Shown: piece by piece, positions 7,025-15,064 of the stretch
Position numbering within the stretch: the stretch's first letter is position 1
Layout: the number at the start of each line of letters is the position of its first letter
Assembly (NCBI GenBank): GCA_031263345.1
Contig: JAISFY010000045.1
Span: 1 to 16,160 of the forward strand
Origin: Holosporales bacterium
GTDB taxonomy: Bacteria; Pseudomonadota; Alphaproteobacteria; RUG11792
DNA length: 16,160 nt
Direction of reading: 5' to 3'
Notes under the pieces: model-generated
The model's input: only the letters and a program-made list of their open reading frames with translations
Database searches by the model: none
Told to the model about the DNA's origin: nothing
Made by a program: the position numbers and the translations under genes

Positions 7025-8818
7025 CTAATCCGAACCGGACGTATTACTTCTCAGCCAATTCAGCCCTACAGCATCATTCTTAAAGTAATCAGCGAATTTA
7101 TCATGGACGGATTTATGGTAAGAAGATATCCATTTTAACTCAGAGTCATTCAACTTTGATCGATCGATTAGCTTCCGGCAAAACGGAATATAATTCAGCG
7201 TCTCGAACATCAGGAATCCTTCAGTATCCGAATCTTCTACTAAGAGCATATTTTCCAAACGAATTCCGAAGTTCTGCTCATAAATCCCGGGTTCGATGGT
7301 AACGATCATCCCCCTCTTCATCTGGCTCGCTGAAGTCTGAGAAATCCTTGGCGGCTCGTGAACATTGCCAAATGTACCGACTCCGTGTCCCGTGCCAAAT
7401 TGATAATCATTCCCACTCTTCCAGATTTCGTATCTCGCAATCGCATCGATGGCTGCTGCCTTCACTTTGACCGGAAACTTCGCGACAGAAAACATGATAA
7501 CGGATTTCAGTACGGTAGTGTATATACTCTTTATCCTTTTCTCCTCGTCCGAATCACCAATTTCCCCGATAAATACCGTCCGAGTCATATCCGTTGTCGC
7601 ATTGTTAAAATGAATTCCTGCATCCAACAGAAATAGTCCATTACCGCATATTTTGGAATTTCCGCCCCCCCTTGGATTATAGTGTACGATTGATGTGCTC
7701 TCTCTGAAAGCGGAAATCGAATTAAAACTCAAATCTACAAATCCAGGTAATTTTCTGGCAGTATTCTCAAAAAAATCTACAACATCGATTTCTGTTAAAC
7801 CGCTTTCATTCTCAACGAAGACTAAAGTTTTGATGAATGCAACTGAGGTCAATTCTGCTGCTCGCTTTTGGTTATCGATTTCGGTATCATTCTTTATACA
7901 GAAGAACTCACCGTATTTGCTGTAGCTGTCTCGAGTAGTGAACCCGTGAGATTGAAGGTGAGAAACGAAGTAAGCCGAAACCGTAGAGTAATTACAGATC
8001 ACGACTTCCGTATTCAACATCGAGGATATCACATCCTCGAACTCGTCTAACTTCTTAATTTCGAAGCTGGAGGAAGGACTGGAAACATTAAGATCGCAGA
8101 ATAGAACCGGCTTATCCGATTTATGGATTATAGCGACGCAATTTGGGATTATAGATTTATTCTTGGTAGCCCTCAAAAGACGAACACTGAAAAGCCAGCC
8201 GATCATTGATTGATCGGTTAAAAGGAGTGATTCACCATCCTTTAATTCAGCTCGAATCCTGCCAATCCTTTCATCTGAAGATTCTCCAACATGTACTAAA
8301 CTATGTAAAAAAACTGTGACCTCAGATTTCTGCCTAAGTCTCAAAAAATCGGGACTAAGCAACTTAACGGACACGTTAGAAAAACGACGAGACGTTTCTA
8401 ATGTAGAGATATACGACTTATATGAAATCGATGTAGATATTAGGCCCAATATTTTCCCAGAAGAATCTAACGCCCCTGAAACTTCATCTGACAAAAGTTC
8501 AGCGATAACAAGCACAGTATCAAAATCCGGAAATTGTTTTATTTCCCAGGTCATACCGTCAGTCTGCTCCTGGGCCTGCTTGACATATCGACCATCGACG
8601 AGCAGTATAGCCCGATCTCGAGAAATAAAAGCCTTCCCATTTGATCCAGAAAACCCAGAAAGGAATTCGACATCGGATGGACCATCTATGAAATTTCCAA
8701 ACGAATTCTGCATGGAAATGACAATGATTTCAATTCCGTGCTCCGTCATCTTATTTCTAAGTTCTACCAGATTATGGGCGAATTCACTCTTCTTACACGC
8801 GCATTGACATACCGTCAT
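7025..8818 (-). CDS. pepP: Aminopeptidase P, three-domain M24B Xaa-Pro aminopeptidase
   Basis: This is a cytosolic metallopeptidase that removes the N-terminal residue from peptides with Pro in second position. It has 597 residues, the long three-domain form also found in eukaryotes, rather than the 440-residue E. coli PepP. Domain I (about 10-150) contains the substrate-side signature FLSGFSGSNGKAF and VDGRY, domain II covers about 160-315, and the pita-bread catalytic domain about 320-540. All five metal ligands are present: Asp399 (LDAG), Asp410 (TTDMTR), His478 (GTGHGVG), Glu509 (IEPG) and Glu522 (RLEN). His379 and His487 supply the usual extra active-site histidines. The C-terminal helices end around SELKWI. 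The N-terminus is oddly Cys-rich (Cys4, 6, 8). The kdsA stop is one base before this ATG, and GAGG at 10 bases lies inside kdsA, so translation is probably coupled. A G7 run (7671-7665) codes the Gly stretch next to His379. Confidence 0.92.
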   Translation of the reverse strand: MTVCQCACKKSEFAHNLVELRNKMTEHGIEIIVISMQNSFGNFIDGPSDVEFLSGFSGSNGKAFISRDRAILLVDGRYVKQAQEQTDGMTWEIKQFPDFDTVLVIAELLSDEVSGALDSSGKILGLISTSISYKSYISTLETSRRFSNVSVKLLSPDFLRLRQKSEVTVFLHSLVHVGESSDERIGRIRAELKDGESLLLTDQSMIGWLFSVRLLRATKNKSIIPNCVAIIHKSDKPVLFCDLNVSSPSSSFEIKKLDEFEDVISSMLNTEVVICNYSTVSAYFVSHLQSHGFTTRDSYSKYGEFFCIKNDTEIDNQKRAAELTSVAFIKTLVFVENESGLTEIDVVDFFENTARKLPGFVDLSFNSISAFRESTSIVHYNPRGGGNSKICGNGLFLLDAGIHFNNATTDMTRTVFIGEIGDSDEEKRIKSIYTTVLKSVIMFSVAKFPVKVKAAAIDAIARYEIWKSGNDYQFGTGHGVGTFGNVHEPPRISQTSASQMKRGMIVTIEPGIYEQNFGIRLENMLLVEDSDTEGFLMFETLNYIPFCRKLIDRSKLNDSELKWISSYHKSVHDKFADYFKNDAVGLNWLRSNTSGSD

Positions 8819-8819
8819 T

Positions 8820-9659
8820 TTAGATATACCTCGGATATGTTTTAGAGATTTTGTCCAATTCGAGAAGCTCCGTTAAAACCTGATTTAAATCACTCAGAAA
8901 TAGCATATTTGGACCGTCACAAGGAGCACTTTCTGGATTATCGTGTACCTCCATAAAAATTCCTGCAACTCCAACTCCGACTGCAGCTCTAGCCAGAATG
9001 GGAGCAAAATCACGATTTCCTCCAGAAAATTCTCCATGTGAAGCTGGTGTCTGAATGGAATGAGTAGCATCGAAAATGATTGGACATCCGGTCTTAGCCA
9101 TAACGGGAATCCCTTTGAAATCGGAAACCAGAGCATTATACCCGAAACAGGTCCCTCGATCGGTCAACAAAATACCGGATGCCCCAAAATAACACAATTT
9201 ATTAACCACATTTTTCATATCATGTGGCGCCATAAACTGGCCCTTCTTTACGTTAACAGGTTTCCCAGTTTTTGCAGCAGCTTCGAGTAAATCCGTTTGC
9301 CTACATAAAAAGGCTGGAATCTGTAAGATATCAACAACCGCAGCTACACGTACGCATTGTTCTGGTAAATGAACATCAGTTAGAACGGGAACATCATAAC
9401 TGCTCCTTATGAAAGAAAGGATTTCGAGACCTTCATCAATTCCAATTCCTCGTTGACCGGATACACTCGATCTGTTAGCCTTATCAAAGGAGGATTTGAA
9501 AATATATTTCACGCCTAAACTATCACAGATTGTCAGTATTTTTTCACATAAATAGGCGCATCGATCCCTGGATTCGATCGCACACGGTCCTCCTATAAAT
9601 ACGAATGGCAATTCATTCGAAATCTGGATATCCCCAACATTCACAGTACAAGAAACCAA
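8820..9659 (-). CDS. kdsA: 3-deoxy-8-phosphooctulonate synthase KdsA (Kdo-8-P synthase), class II
   Basis: This enzyme condenses phosphoenolpyruvate with arabinose-5-phosphate to Kdo-8-phosphate, the first committed step to the Kdo of LPS. The frame is open to a TTG at 9689, but that codon sits at the predicted transcription start. I choose TTG at 9659, which has GGGG 7 bases upstream and gives 279 residues with the same spacing to GDI..(N/S)(D/E)LPF as E. coli KdsA. FKSSFDKANRSS, LTDVHLPEQ, QIPAFLCRQTDLL, VNVKKGQF and FDATHSIQTP are all typical. GGPCAIES holds Cys26, where the metal-free E. coli enzyme has Asn; with His200, Glu237 and Asp248 it forms the metal set. The spacings 174, 37 and 11 equal those of the Aquifex enzyme (Cys11, His185, Glu222, Asp233). 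It is therefore predicted to be a metal-dependent class II enzyme. It heads the operon kdsA-pepP-phosphoethanolamine transferase. Confidence 0.93.
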   Translation of the reverse strand: MVSCTVNVGDIQISNELPFVFIGGPCAIESRDRCAYLCEKILTICDSLGVKYIFKSSFDKANRSSVSGQRGIGIDEGLEILSFIRSSYDVPVLTDVHLPEQCVRVAAVVDILQIPAFLCRQTDLLEAAAKTGKPVNVKKGQFMAPHDMKNVVNKLCYFGASGILLTDRGTCFGYNALVSDFKGIPVMAKTGCPIIFDATHSIQTPASHGEFSGGNRDFAPILARAAVGVGVAGIFMEVHDNPESAPCDGPNMLFLSDLNQVLTELLELDKISKTYPRYI

Positions 9660-9697
9660 GCTATAACCCCAAAGCGCAAAAACTTTCAAATCGGAGA

Positions 9698-9727
9698 ATT
9701 ATAAGACATCGGAGGTTTCGAATACAA
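9698..9727 (-). promoter_or_regulatory. Promoter of the kdsA operon with overlapping inverted repeat
   Basis: On the minus strand TTGTAT (9727-9722) and a perfect TATAAT (9703-9698) are 18 bases apart. The start site would be near 9691, about 32 bases before the chosen TTG start. A perfect inverted repeat GAATAC-7-GTATTC (9720-9738) covers the -35 and could be an operator. Confidence 0.6.
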
Positions 9728-9833
9728 TCAAAGTATTCTAATTACGACAAGCCCTAAAAAATTGAGACCTAAAAATATCTAACCGAGCTCCATCGACTAT
9801 AGCCCTTCCATTTCTGTTCAGAACCACATCACT

Positions 9834-12110
9834 CTAGATAATAACCTTCCTCTTCCCCGTATGGTCAGGAGCAGACACTATTCCGTTCCCCTCCAATTCC
9901 TCAACAATCCGAGCCGCTCTATTATACCCTATCTGCAGGCGTCTCTGAAGATAACTAATCGATACTTTTTTGTCGGTCGTCACTATCTCTACGGCTTTCT
10001 GATACATCTGATCTTCATTCTGATTCTTCTCGGATCCCGATTTGGAATCATCCTGAATTGATCCGCTAATTATATCAACATAATTTGGCTCGCCCTGCCC
10101 TTTGATGAATAAAACTATCCGCTCAACCTCCGTATCTCTAACGAATGGGCCGTGAACCCTGAGAATCCTGCCGGCACCGGACATATATAGCATATCACCT
10201 TGACCTAGCAGCTGCTCAGCTCCCTGCTCCCCCAGAATCGTTCGACTATCTATTTTAGATGTCACTTGAAAACTGATACGAGTCGGAAAGTTTGCCTTAA
10301 TAGTACCCGTGATAACATCCACGGACGGTCTCTGCGTCGCCATGATGAGGTGAATCCCGGCTGCACGAGCCATTTGAGCCAGCCTTTGGATCGCAGCCTC
10401 AACTTCCTTCCCGGCTACCAGCATAAGATCTGCCATCTCATCGACTATCACAACGATATACGGCATCGGATCGAAATCTAGCTGCTGCGTCTCGAAAATC
10501 GGACGCCCAGTATCTTGGTCAAATCCTATCTGAACTTTCCTAACGAGCATATCTCCTTTCTCGCGAGACTCTCGAAGCCGTTTATTAAATCCGTCAATAT
10601 TTCTTACACCAAGTTTGGACATCATCCGATACCTGCCCTCCATCTCACCGACCGCCCACTTTAGAGCAAAAATGGCTTTTTTCGGATCGGTTACGACAGG
10701 AGTCAATAAATGCGGGATTTCGTCGTAAACCGACAATTCCAGCATTTTTGGATCAATCATGATCAATTTGCAATCTGACGGAGAAAATTTGAACAAAATG
10801 GAAAGAATCATATCATTGATTGAAACAGATTTACCGGATCCGGTTGTCCCAGCGACGAGTAGGTGAGGCATTTTCGTCAAATCAGCGAGGATCGGGTTCC
10901 CGCTGATATCTTTCCCTAAGATTAGCGGTATTCCAGTCGTGAAATTATGGAAGGCCTCAGAAGATAGCAATTCACGAAGGTAAACGGTATGCCGATGTTT
11001 GTTCGGAAGTTCTATCCCGATAGCATTTTGTCCTGGAATAGTCGAAATCCGAGCCGAAACCGCGCTCATCGATCGCGCGATGTCGTCACTAAGGCTGATT
11101 ACTCTCGAAGTCTTAATTCCAGGACTTGGCCTGAACTCGAACATCGTTACAACCGGACCGTAGCGAACTTTTAGGATTTCCCCTTTGATGCCAAATTCCT
11201 CAAGAACATTGCACAATTCGACCGACAAATTTGATATTTTCTTTTCATCCTGTGGTTGAATGCTCTGATTATGTTTGTCTAGAAGCTCAACACCAGGGAG
11301 GAGATATTCACCGCTCCCAGCGATCATTCCGGATAAGTCACCGAAATTACCGCATCCATGGTTTTCTTTTTTTTCTAGAGATGCCTCAAATTCGATCGAC
11401 GCAGATTCTCTGAATTGATCTCGATCGATCACCTCATCGCCCTCTCCAATTGGATTGTCCCATACAACTCTATCATTGTCCAGATAAACTCGCTTATCAT
11501 CTTCAAATTTTTTGGCCCATTTATCAAATATTGTATATATTAAATCAATTATAGGACCAAACTTTATAAATAATACCTTTTTGGCAATAAGGAACCATAC
11601 TATCGATATTCCAATAAACGCCCACTTGTAAAATACTGCTTGCTTTAGGAAATCAATAAATATAATCTTAGAGAGTGAGTACCCAATTAACCCACCTGCA
11701 TAGTAATCTATTCCGAGTTTACGTATGATTCCTTCGCACGTCGAATTCGTCGAGGCGATGTTAAATACGACGCAGCCAACCAAAACGAATCCAGAAAAAA
11801 GCCAAAGTTTGTGAGTTATTTCTAAAATTTTTCCAGAAAGAAAAGAATATCCCCAAATGAAAATTGCACAGGTTATAACATAGGAAAATATTCCAAAAAA
11901 TTGAGTTAAAATATCGGCAATATACGAACCCAGGTTTAAAACGGAACTCGTCCCCTCTTTTGGGAAAGTAAAAACCCCAGCATTCCCAGGTTCAAAAACG
12001 GCTAAAGAAAAGGCAAAAATCAAAGAAATACATAATAGAAAAAGGCCGGTAAAAAAATTAATCACCGGCTTAGTAGTTACCTGTTTTCTAACAATTTTCC
12101 GGGAATTCAT
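9834..12110 (-). CDS. ftsK: DNA translocase FtsK
   Basis: This is a septal DNA pump that clears chromosome ends through the closing division site and activates XerCD at dif. It has 758 residues, close to the compact alphaproteobacterial form without a long linker. The N-terminal membrane domain has four or five helices (about 17-38, 62-90, 102-118, 135-150, 162-182). A short charged linker (about 195-285) is followed by the alpha domain, then the RecA-like motor with Walker A GTTGSGKS (421-428), IMIDPKMLELS (450-459), Walker B YIVVIVDE (551-558) and MATQRPSVDVITG (590-602). The C-terminal gamma winged helix (about 702-758, SISYLQRRLQIGYNRAARIVEELE) is the part that reads KOPS-like sites in the family. 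All motor residues are intact. The ATG at 12110 has no obvious Shine-Dalgarno. A candidate promoter lies at 12163-12190, divergent from the terminase gene. Confidence 0.96.
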   Translation of the reverse strand: MNSRKIVRKQVTTKPVINFFTGLFLLCISLIFAFSLAVFEPGNAGVFTFPKEGTSSVLNLGSYIADILTQFFGIFSYVITCAIFIWGYSFLSGKILEITHKLWLFSGFVLVGCVVFNIASTNSTCEGIIRKLGIDYYAGGLIGYSLSKIIFIDFLKQAVFYKWAFIGISIVWFLIAKKVLFIKFGPIIDLIYTIFDKWAKKFEDDKRVYLDNDRVVWDNPIGEGDEVIDRDQFRESASIEFEASLEKKENHGCGNFGDLSGMIAGSGEYLLPGVELLDKHNQSIQPQDEKKISNLSVELCNVLEEFGIKGEILKVRYGPVVTMFEFRPSPGIKTSRVISLSDDIARSMSAVSARISTIPGQNAIGIELPNKHRHTVYLRELLSSEAFHNFTTGIPLILGKDISGNPILADLTKMPHLLVAGTTGSGKSVSINDMILSILFKFSPSDCKLIMIDPKMLELSVYDEIPHLLTPVVTDPKKAIFALKWAVGEMEGRYRMMSKLGVRNIDGFNKRLRESREKGDMLVRKVQIGFDQDTGRPIFETQQLDFDPMPYIVVIVDEMADLMLVAGKEVEAAIQRLAQMARAAGIHLIMATQRPSVDVITGTIKANFPTRISFQVTSKIDSRTILGEQGAEQLLGQGDMLYMSGAGRILRVHGPFVRDTEVERIVLFIKGQGEPNYVDIISGSIQDDSKSGSEKNQNEDQMYQKAVEIVTTDKKVSISYLQRRLQIGYNRAARIVEELEGNGIVSAPDHTGKRKVII

Positions 12111-12162
12111 AGGTTAAAGTATAAAGAAACTGAGAAAGCAAAACGAAACGTGGTGCTGGACG

Positions 12163-12190
12163 ACTATAGCACATAACTCATCAACCTCAA
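12163..12190 (-). promoter_or_regulatory. Probable ftsK promoter
   Basis: On the minus strand TTGAGG (12190-12185) and TATAGT (12168-12163) are spaced 16 bases. The start site would be near 12156, giving a leader of about 45 bases to the ftsK ATG. Confidence 0.45.
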
Positions 12191-12245
12191 GAAAAATCAC
12201 GATATCTAGTTATAAGATATAGAAAAATATAGGAGAGAATTAAAA

Positions 12246-13550
12246 ATGACAAAAAATCCAAATATAAATCCTTCAAAAGCAGAAGAAAACATCAAAGTTT
12301 GTGAAAAGTATACTCCCAGTTGGATCTCGCTCGCCAGAGACAAACAGAAACTACCAAAGGGAGATTGGTGGCTCTGGATGATATTGGCAGGCCGAGGATT
12401 CGGAAAGACCAGAACGGGAGCAGAATCGATCATGGCCCTTATAAATTCTGGACAGTACAAAAGAATCGCAATCATCGGGAAAACGATCAAAGAGGCAAAG
12501 GATATTATGGTCGAGGGACAGAGCGGACTCCTATCCACTACAATAGCCCAGGCAATGTTCCAGGGCATCGAGAATGGGTCCGAAAACCCAAACATTGCTA
12601 AATTTAAATACTATTCTTCCAAGAAACAGATTGTATGGGAAAATGGAGCGAAGGCCCATATTTTCGGTGGAGATAATTATGACTCGATTAGGGGATATCA
12701 ATTCGACCTAGTCTGGATTGATGAATTCGCCAAATTTAGTAATCCAGATCTCCTTTGGGAACAGGTCCTATTCTCCCTAAGACTGGGAGACGATCCGAAA
12801 TGCATTATGACGACGACCCCGCGCGCTATTCAAATTCTTAAAGACTTATCGGAAGATACCATGACGCACCTAACGTATGGATCCACCTTCGAAAACAAGG
12901 CCAATCTATCGGCTCGTTTTATTAGCAACATGGAAACGAAGTATATGACCACTAAAATTGGGCGACAGGAATTATTCGGTGAATTAATTCTGGAAAAAGA
13001 AAATACTATTTGGAAAAAAGAAAACATCATATATCGACCGATGGATCGTGATCTCCTATCGAGGGTCATTATCGGAATCGATCCGGCCATGAGTTGCGGT
13101 GAAAACTCTGATGAAACAGGAATTATTGTAGCTGGAACTGGATATGACGGAAAGATATACGTTCTCGACGATTTAAGTGGGAAATATAAACCAGCAGAAT
13201 GGGCCAAAATAGTCTGTCGAGCATACAAAGATTATAATGCTGGGAGTGTTATCGCAGAAACGAATAATGGAGGTGATCTCGTAAGAGAAGTTTTGACGAC
13301 GATTTACCCAAATATTCCGTTTAAAGCTGTCAAGGCCATTAGAGGTAAAATCGCAAGAGCTGAGCCCATTTCTATATTATACGAATCGAATCGAGTTTTT
13401 CATGTCAGGGAGTTTTATGAACTCGAAAAACAAATGTGTAATTTGTCATACGATGATAAAACGAAAGGATCCCCAGATAGGGTTGACGCCCTCGTTTGGA
13501 CGCTATCAGAACTTAAGGAAAGAGAAGAATGGTTTGTATCTCTAATCTAG
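12246..13550 (+). CDS. Terminase large subunit, phage/GTA type (solitary)
   Basis: This is an ATP-driven DNA packaging motor with a nuclease, of the type found in alphaproteobacterial gene transfer agents (terminase_6/'DNA-packaging protein' group). It has 434 residues, full length for that group. The ATPase half carries Walker A GRGFGKTR (49-56), the adenine-side block IIGKT (67-71), Walker B LVWIDE (155-160; Asp159, Glu160) and the coupling motif TTTPRA (189-194). The RNase-H-like nuclease half carries IGIDPA (Asp279), AETN (Glu338) and SPDRVDALVW (Asp411, Asp414). No motif is broken. AGGAGAG at 12231-12237, 8 bases before the ATG, is one of the strongest ribosome sites in the window. No small terminase, portal, protease or capsid gene is adjacent; the neighbours are ftsK and xseA. 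Base use resembles the surrounding genes. It may be a GTA remnant kept for a cellular role, or one piece of a scattered GTA gene set. The family call is firm; the role is unknown. Confidence 0.9.
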   Translation: MTKNPNINPSKAEENIKVCEKYTPSWISLARDKQKLPKGDWWLWMILAGRGFGKTRTGAESIMALINSGQYKRIAIIGKTIKEAKDIMVEGQSGLLSTTIAQAMFQGIENGSENPNIAKFKYYSSKKQIVWENGAKAHIFGGDNYDSIRGYQFDLVWIDEFAKFSNPDLLWEQVLFSLRLGDDPKCIMTTTPRAIQILKDLSEDTMTHLTYGSTFENKANLSARFISNMETKYMTTKIGRQELFGELILEKENTIWKKENIIYRPMDRDLLSRVIIGIDPAMSCGENSDETGIIVAGTGYDGKIYVLDDLSGKYKPAEWAKIVCRAYKDYNAGSVIAETNNGGDLVREVLTTIYPNIPFKAVKAIRGKIARAEPISILYESNRVFHVREFYELEKQMCNLSYDDKTKGSPDRVDALVWTLSELKEREEWFVSLI

Positions 13551-14896
13551 GACACAATTTTAACGGTAGCTCCACCGTCCTGAAAGTGGATCGTAACCCC
13601 TTCTACCATCGAAATTTCAAATTCTGCCTTCGTTTTAACTGTTTTACCGTGCTTATCGGTAACAAAACAAAATCCCTTTTCCAGGATTTTTTTGAAGGAG
13701 CTCTGTTCGAGCCTATTACACAGAACAACCATATTTTTCATACTCTGCTTCATAAAATTTTCCATTTGTTTATCCAGCTGCCTCTTTGCCTCTTCATATT
13801 TCTGCCTTTTCAGAATCAAATAACTATTCAGACTGATAAGTTTTTTTGTCCTAAGCCTCATACTCTCTTTCTGGAAATAGCTACTCCCCGATACCAAAAA
13901 TCGCCCAACCTTATCATCAAATCTCTGGCGAATGAACAGAATTACAAAGTGCGACGATCGAAGGCATTTTGTAGCTCCAACCAACCTGCTGCGCATTTCA
14001 CGAAGAATCCTGGCTATCGAAAATTCCAGCTTCCCGCGATCCTCAGCGATTTGCAATCTGAGATCTGCCAAAACTGGGGTAATAAACTCGATTGCGGCCG
14101 TCGGAGTTGGAGCCCGCAAATCGGCCGCATAATCTATAAGGGTCGTATCGGTTTCGTGTCCAATCGCCGAAACGACTGGAATTTTACTATCGAAGACCGC
14201 TCTAATAACGATCTCTTCGTTGAAAGGCCAAAGATCCTCAATACTACCCCCTCCCCGCGCTACGATGAGAACATCTGGTCTCTTTTCGATCATAAAGTTA
14301 AACCCACTGACAGCGTTGGCTATTTGCTTAGCAGCCGCGGCTCCCTGAACATTTACGGACCATACGATAACTCTGCAAAACGGATATCGATCCTCGAGGC
14401 GGTTCTTCATATCCTGCAGGACGGCTCCGGTCCTAGAGGTTACAATACCGATAATCTCCGGAAATTTTGGAATAGGATTAGTTTTGTCGAAATACCCCAT
14501 TTCGGCAAATCGTTTTTTTCGATCATTCAATAGTTTGAGGAGGGCGCCTTCCCCAGCCATACTGGCCTCTTCGATGATAAACTGATACTGAGATCTGGCC
14601 GGATATACGGTGACTCTGCCCCGAACGATGATTTCCATCCCATCTTCTAGTGGGAAATCTATCTTTGTTCCTCGCCAACAGATTGTATTAATCGTGGAGT
14701 CATCATCTTTGAGGGATAGATATGTATGTCCAGATGAGTGTCTTTTGACACCCGAAACCTCACCACGTAATTTCACGGAGGAATAATTTTTTTCGACGGT
14801 CCCTTTTATGGCCGAAGATAATTCAGAGACGGTAAGAATCTGATCATCTGGAAAGATTAGAAGCCGATTGGTACTAAAGGCTACATTAATCGACAT
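13547..14896 (-). CDS. xseA: Exodeoxyribonuclease VII large subunit XseA
   Basis: This is the catalytic large subunit of exonuclease VII, which degrades single-stranded DNA from both ends in repair. It has 449 residues, the usual length. An N-terminal OB fold (about 18-115: TVSELSSAIK, LRGEVSGVKRHSSGHTYLSLKD) is followed by the nuclease core with TSRTGAVLQD (153-162), ARGGGSIEDLWPFNEE (213-228), SAIGHETD (243-250) and the conserved RAPTPTAAIE (261-270). Long helices (about 275-390) and a C-terminal segment (KGFCFVTD) then bind the small subunit XseB in the family. xseB is not next to it. The ATG at 14896 is preceded by a weak GGG 8 bases upstream. TTGACC at 14941-14936 (minus) would make a good -35, but no matching -10 follows. 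It converges on the terminase gene; both stop codons share CTAG at 13547-13550. Confidence 0.95.
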   Translation of the reverse strand: MSINVAFSTNRLLIFPDDQILTVSELSSAIKGTVEKNYSSVKLRGEVSGVKRHSSGHTYLSLKDDDSTINTICWRGTKIDFPLEDGMEIIVRGRVTVYPARSQYQFIIEEASMAGEGALLKLLNDRKKRFAEMGYFDKTNPIPKFPEIIGIVTSRTGAVLQDMKNRLEDRYPFCRVIVWSVNVQGAAAAKQIANAVSGFNFMIEKRPDVLIVARGGGSIEDLWPFNEEIVIRAVFDSKIPVVSAIGHETDTTLIDYAADLRAPTPTAAIEFITPVLADLRLQIAEDRGKLEFSIARILREMRSRLVGATKCLRSSHFVILFIRQRFDDKVGRFLVSGSSYFQKESMRLRTKKLISLNSYLILKRQKYEEAKRQLDKQMENFMKQSMKNMVVLCNRLEQSSFKKILEKGFCFVTDKHGKTVKTKAEFEISMVEGVTIHFQDGGATVKIVS

Positions 14897-14968
14897 ATAA
14901 AAACCCGATCCTGGTAAAAACGGACATTTGGAACGGTCAAAAAAAACAAAGAGCAGCGAAAACCGTTC

Positions 14969-15045
14969 TGGTGGGCCCTGTAGGACTCGAACCTACGACA
15001 ACTCCGTTATGAGCGGAGGGTTCTAACCAACTGAACTAAAGGCCC
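14969..15045 (-). tRNA. tRNA with CAU anticodon, probably tRNA-Ile2 (lysidine type)
   Basis: The 77-base minus-strand cloverleaf is complete. It has a seven-pair acceptor stem (GGGCCTT with AGGGCCC, one U-G pair), a D arm GTTC/GAAC with TTGGTTA loop, and an anticodon stem CTCCG/CGGAG with loop CTCATAA (anticodon CAT at 15011-15009). The T arm is GTAGG-TTCGAGT-CCTAC, and CCA is encoded. The GGGCC acceptor and the overall sequence look like bacterial tRNA-Ile2, whose C34 is changed to lysidine by TilS so that it reads AUA. Elongator or initiator Met tRNAs of alphaproteobacteria differ in the acceptor stem; initiator is excluded by the paired first base. The Ile2 versus Met assignment is from recall, so about 80 percent sure. 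Confidence 0.93.
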
Positions 15046-15064
15046 GCTCCGGCATCCTACCCAA

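Noticed and set aside
8316..8807. A 163-codon plus-strand frame opposite pepP
   Set aside because: It is a shadow of pepP, with Ser/Pro-rich content and no recognisable motif.
12206..12595. A 129-codon minus-strand frame opposite the start of the terminase gene
   Set aside because: It covers the terminase promoter region and Walker A in antisense; there is no start site or homology.
13529..14533. A 334-codon plus-strand open frame opposite xseA
   Set aside because: It is antisense to a well-conserved gene, has no family resemblance or ribosome site, and its composition follows the xseA codon pattern.
14936..14941. TTGACC on the minus strand as the -35 of xseA
   Set aside because: No acceptable -10 hexamer occurs 15-19 bases downstream.
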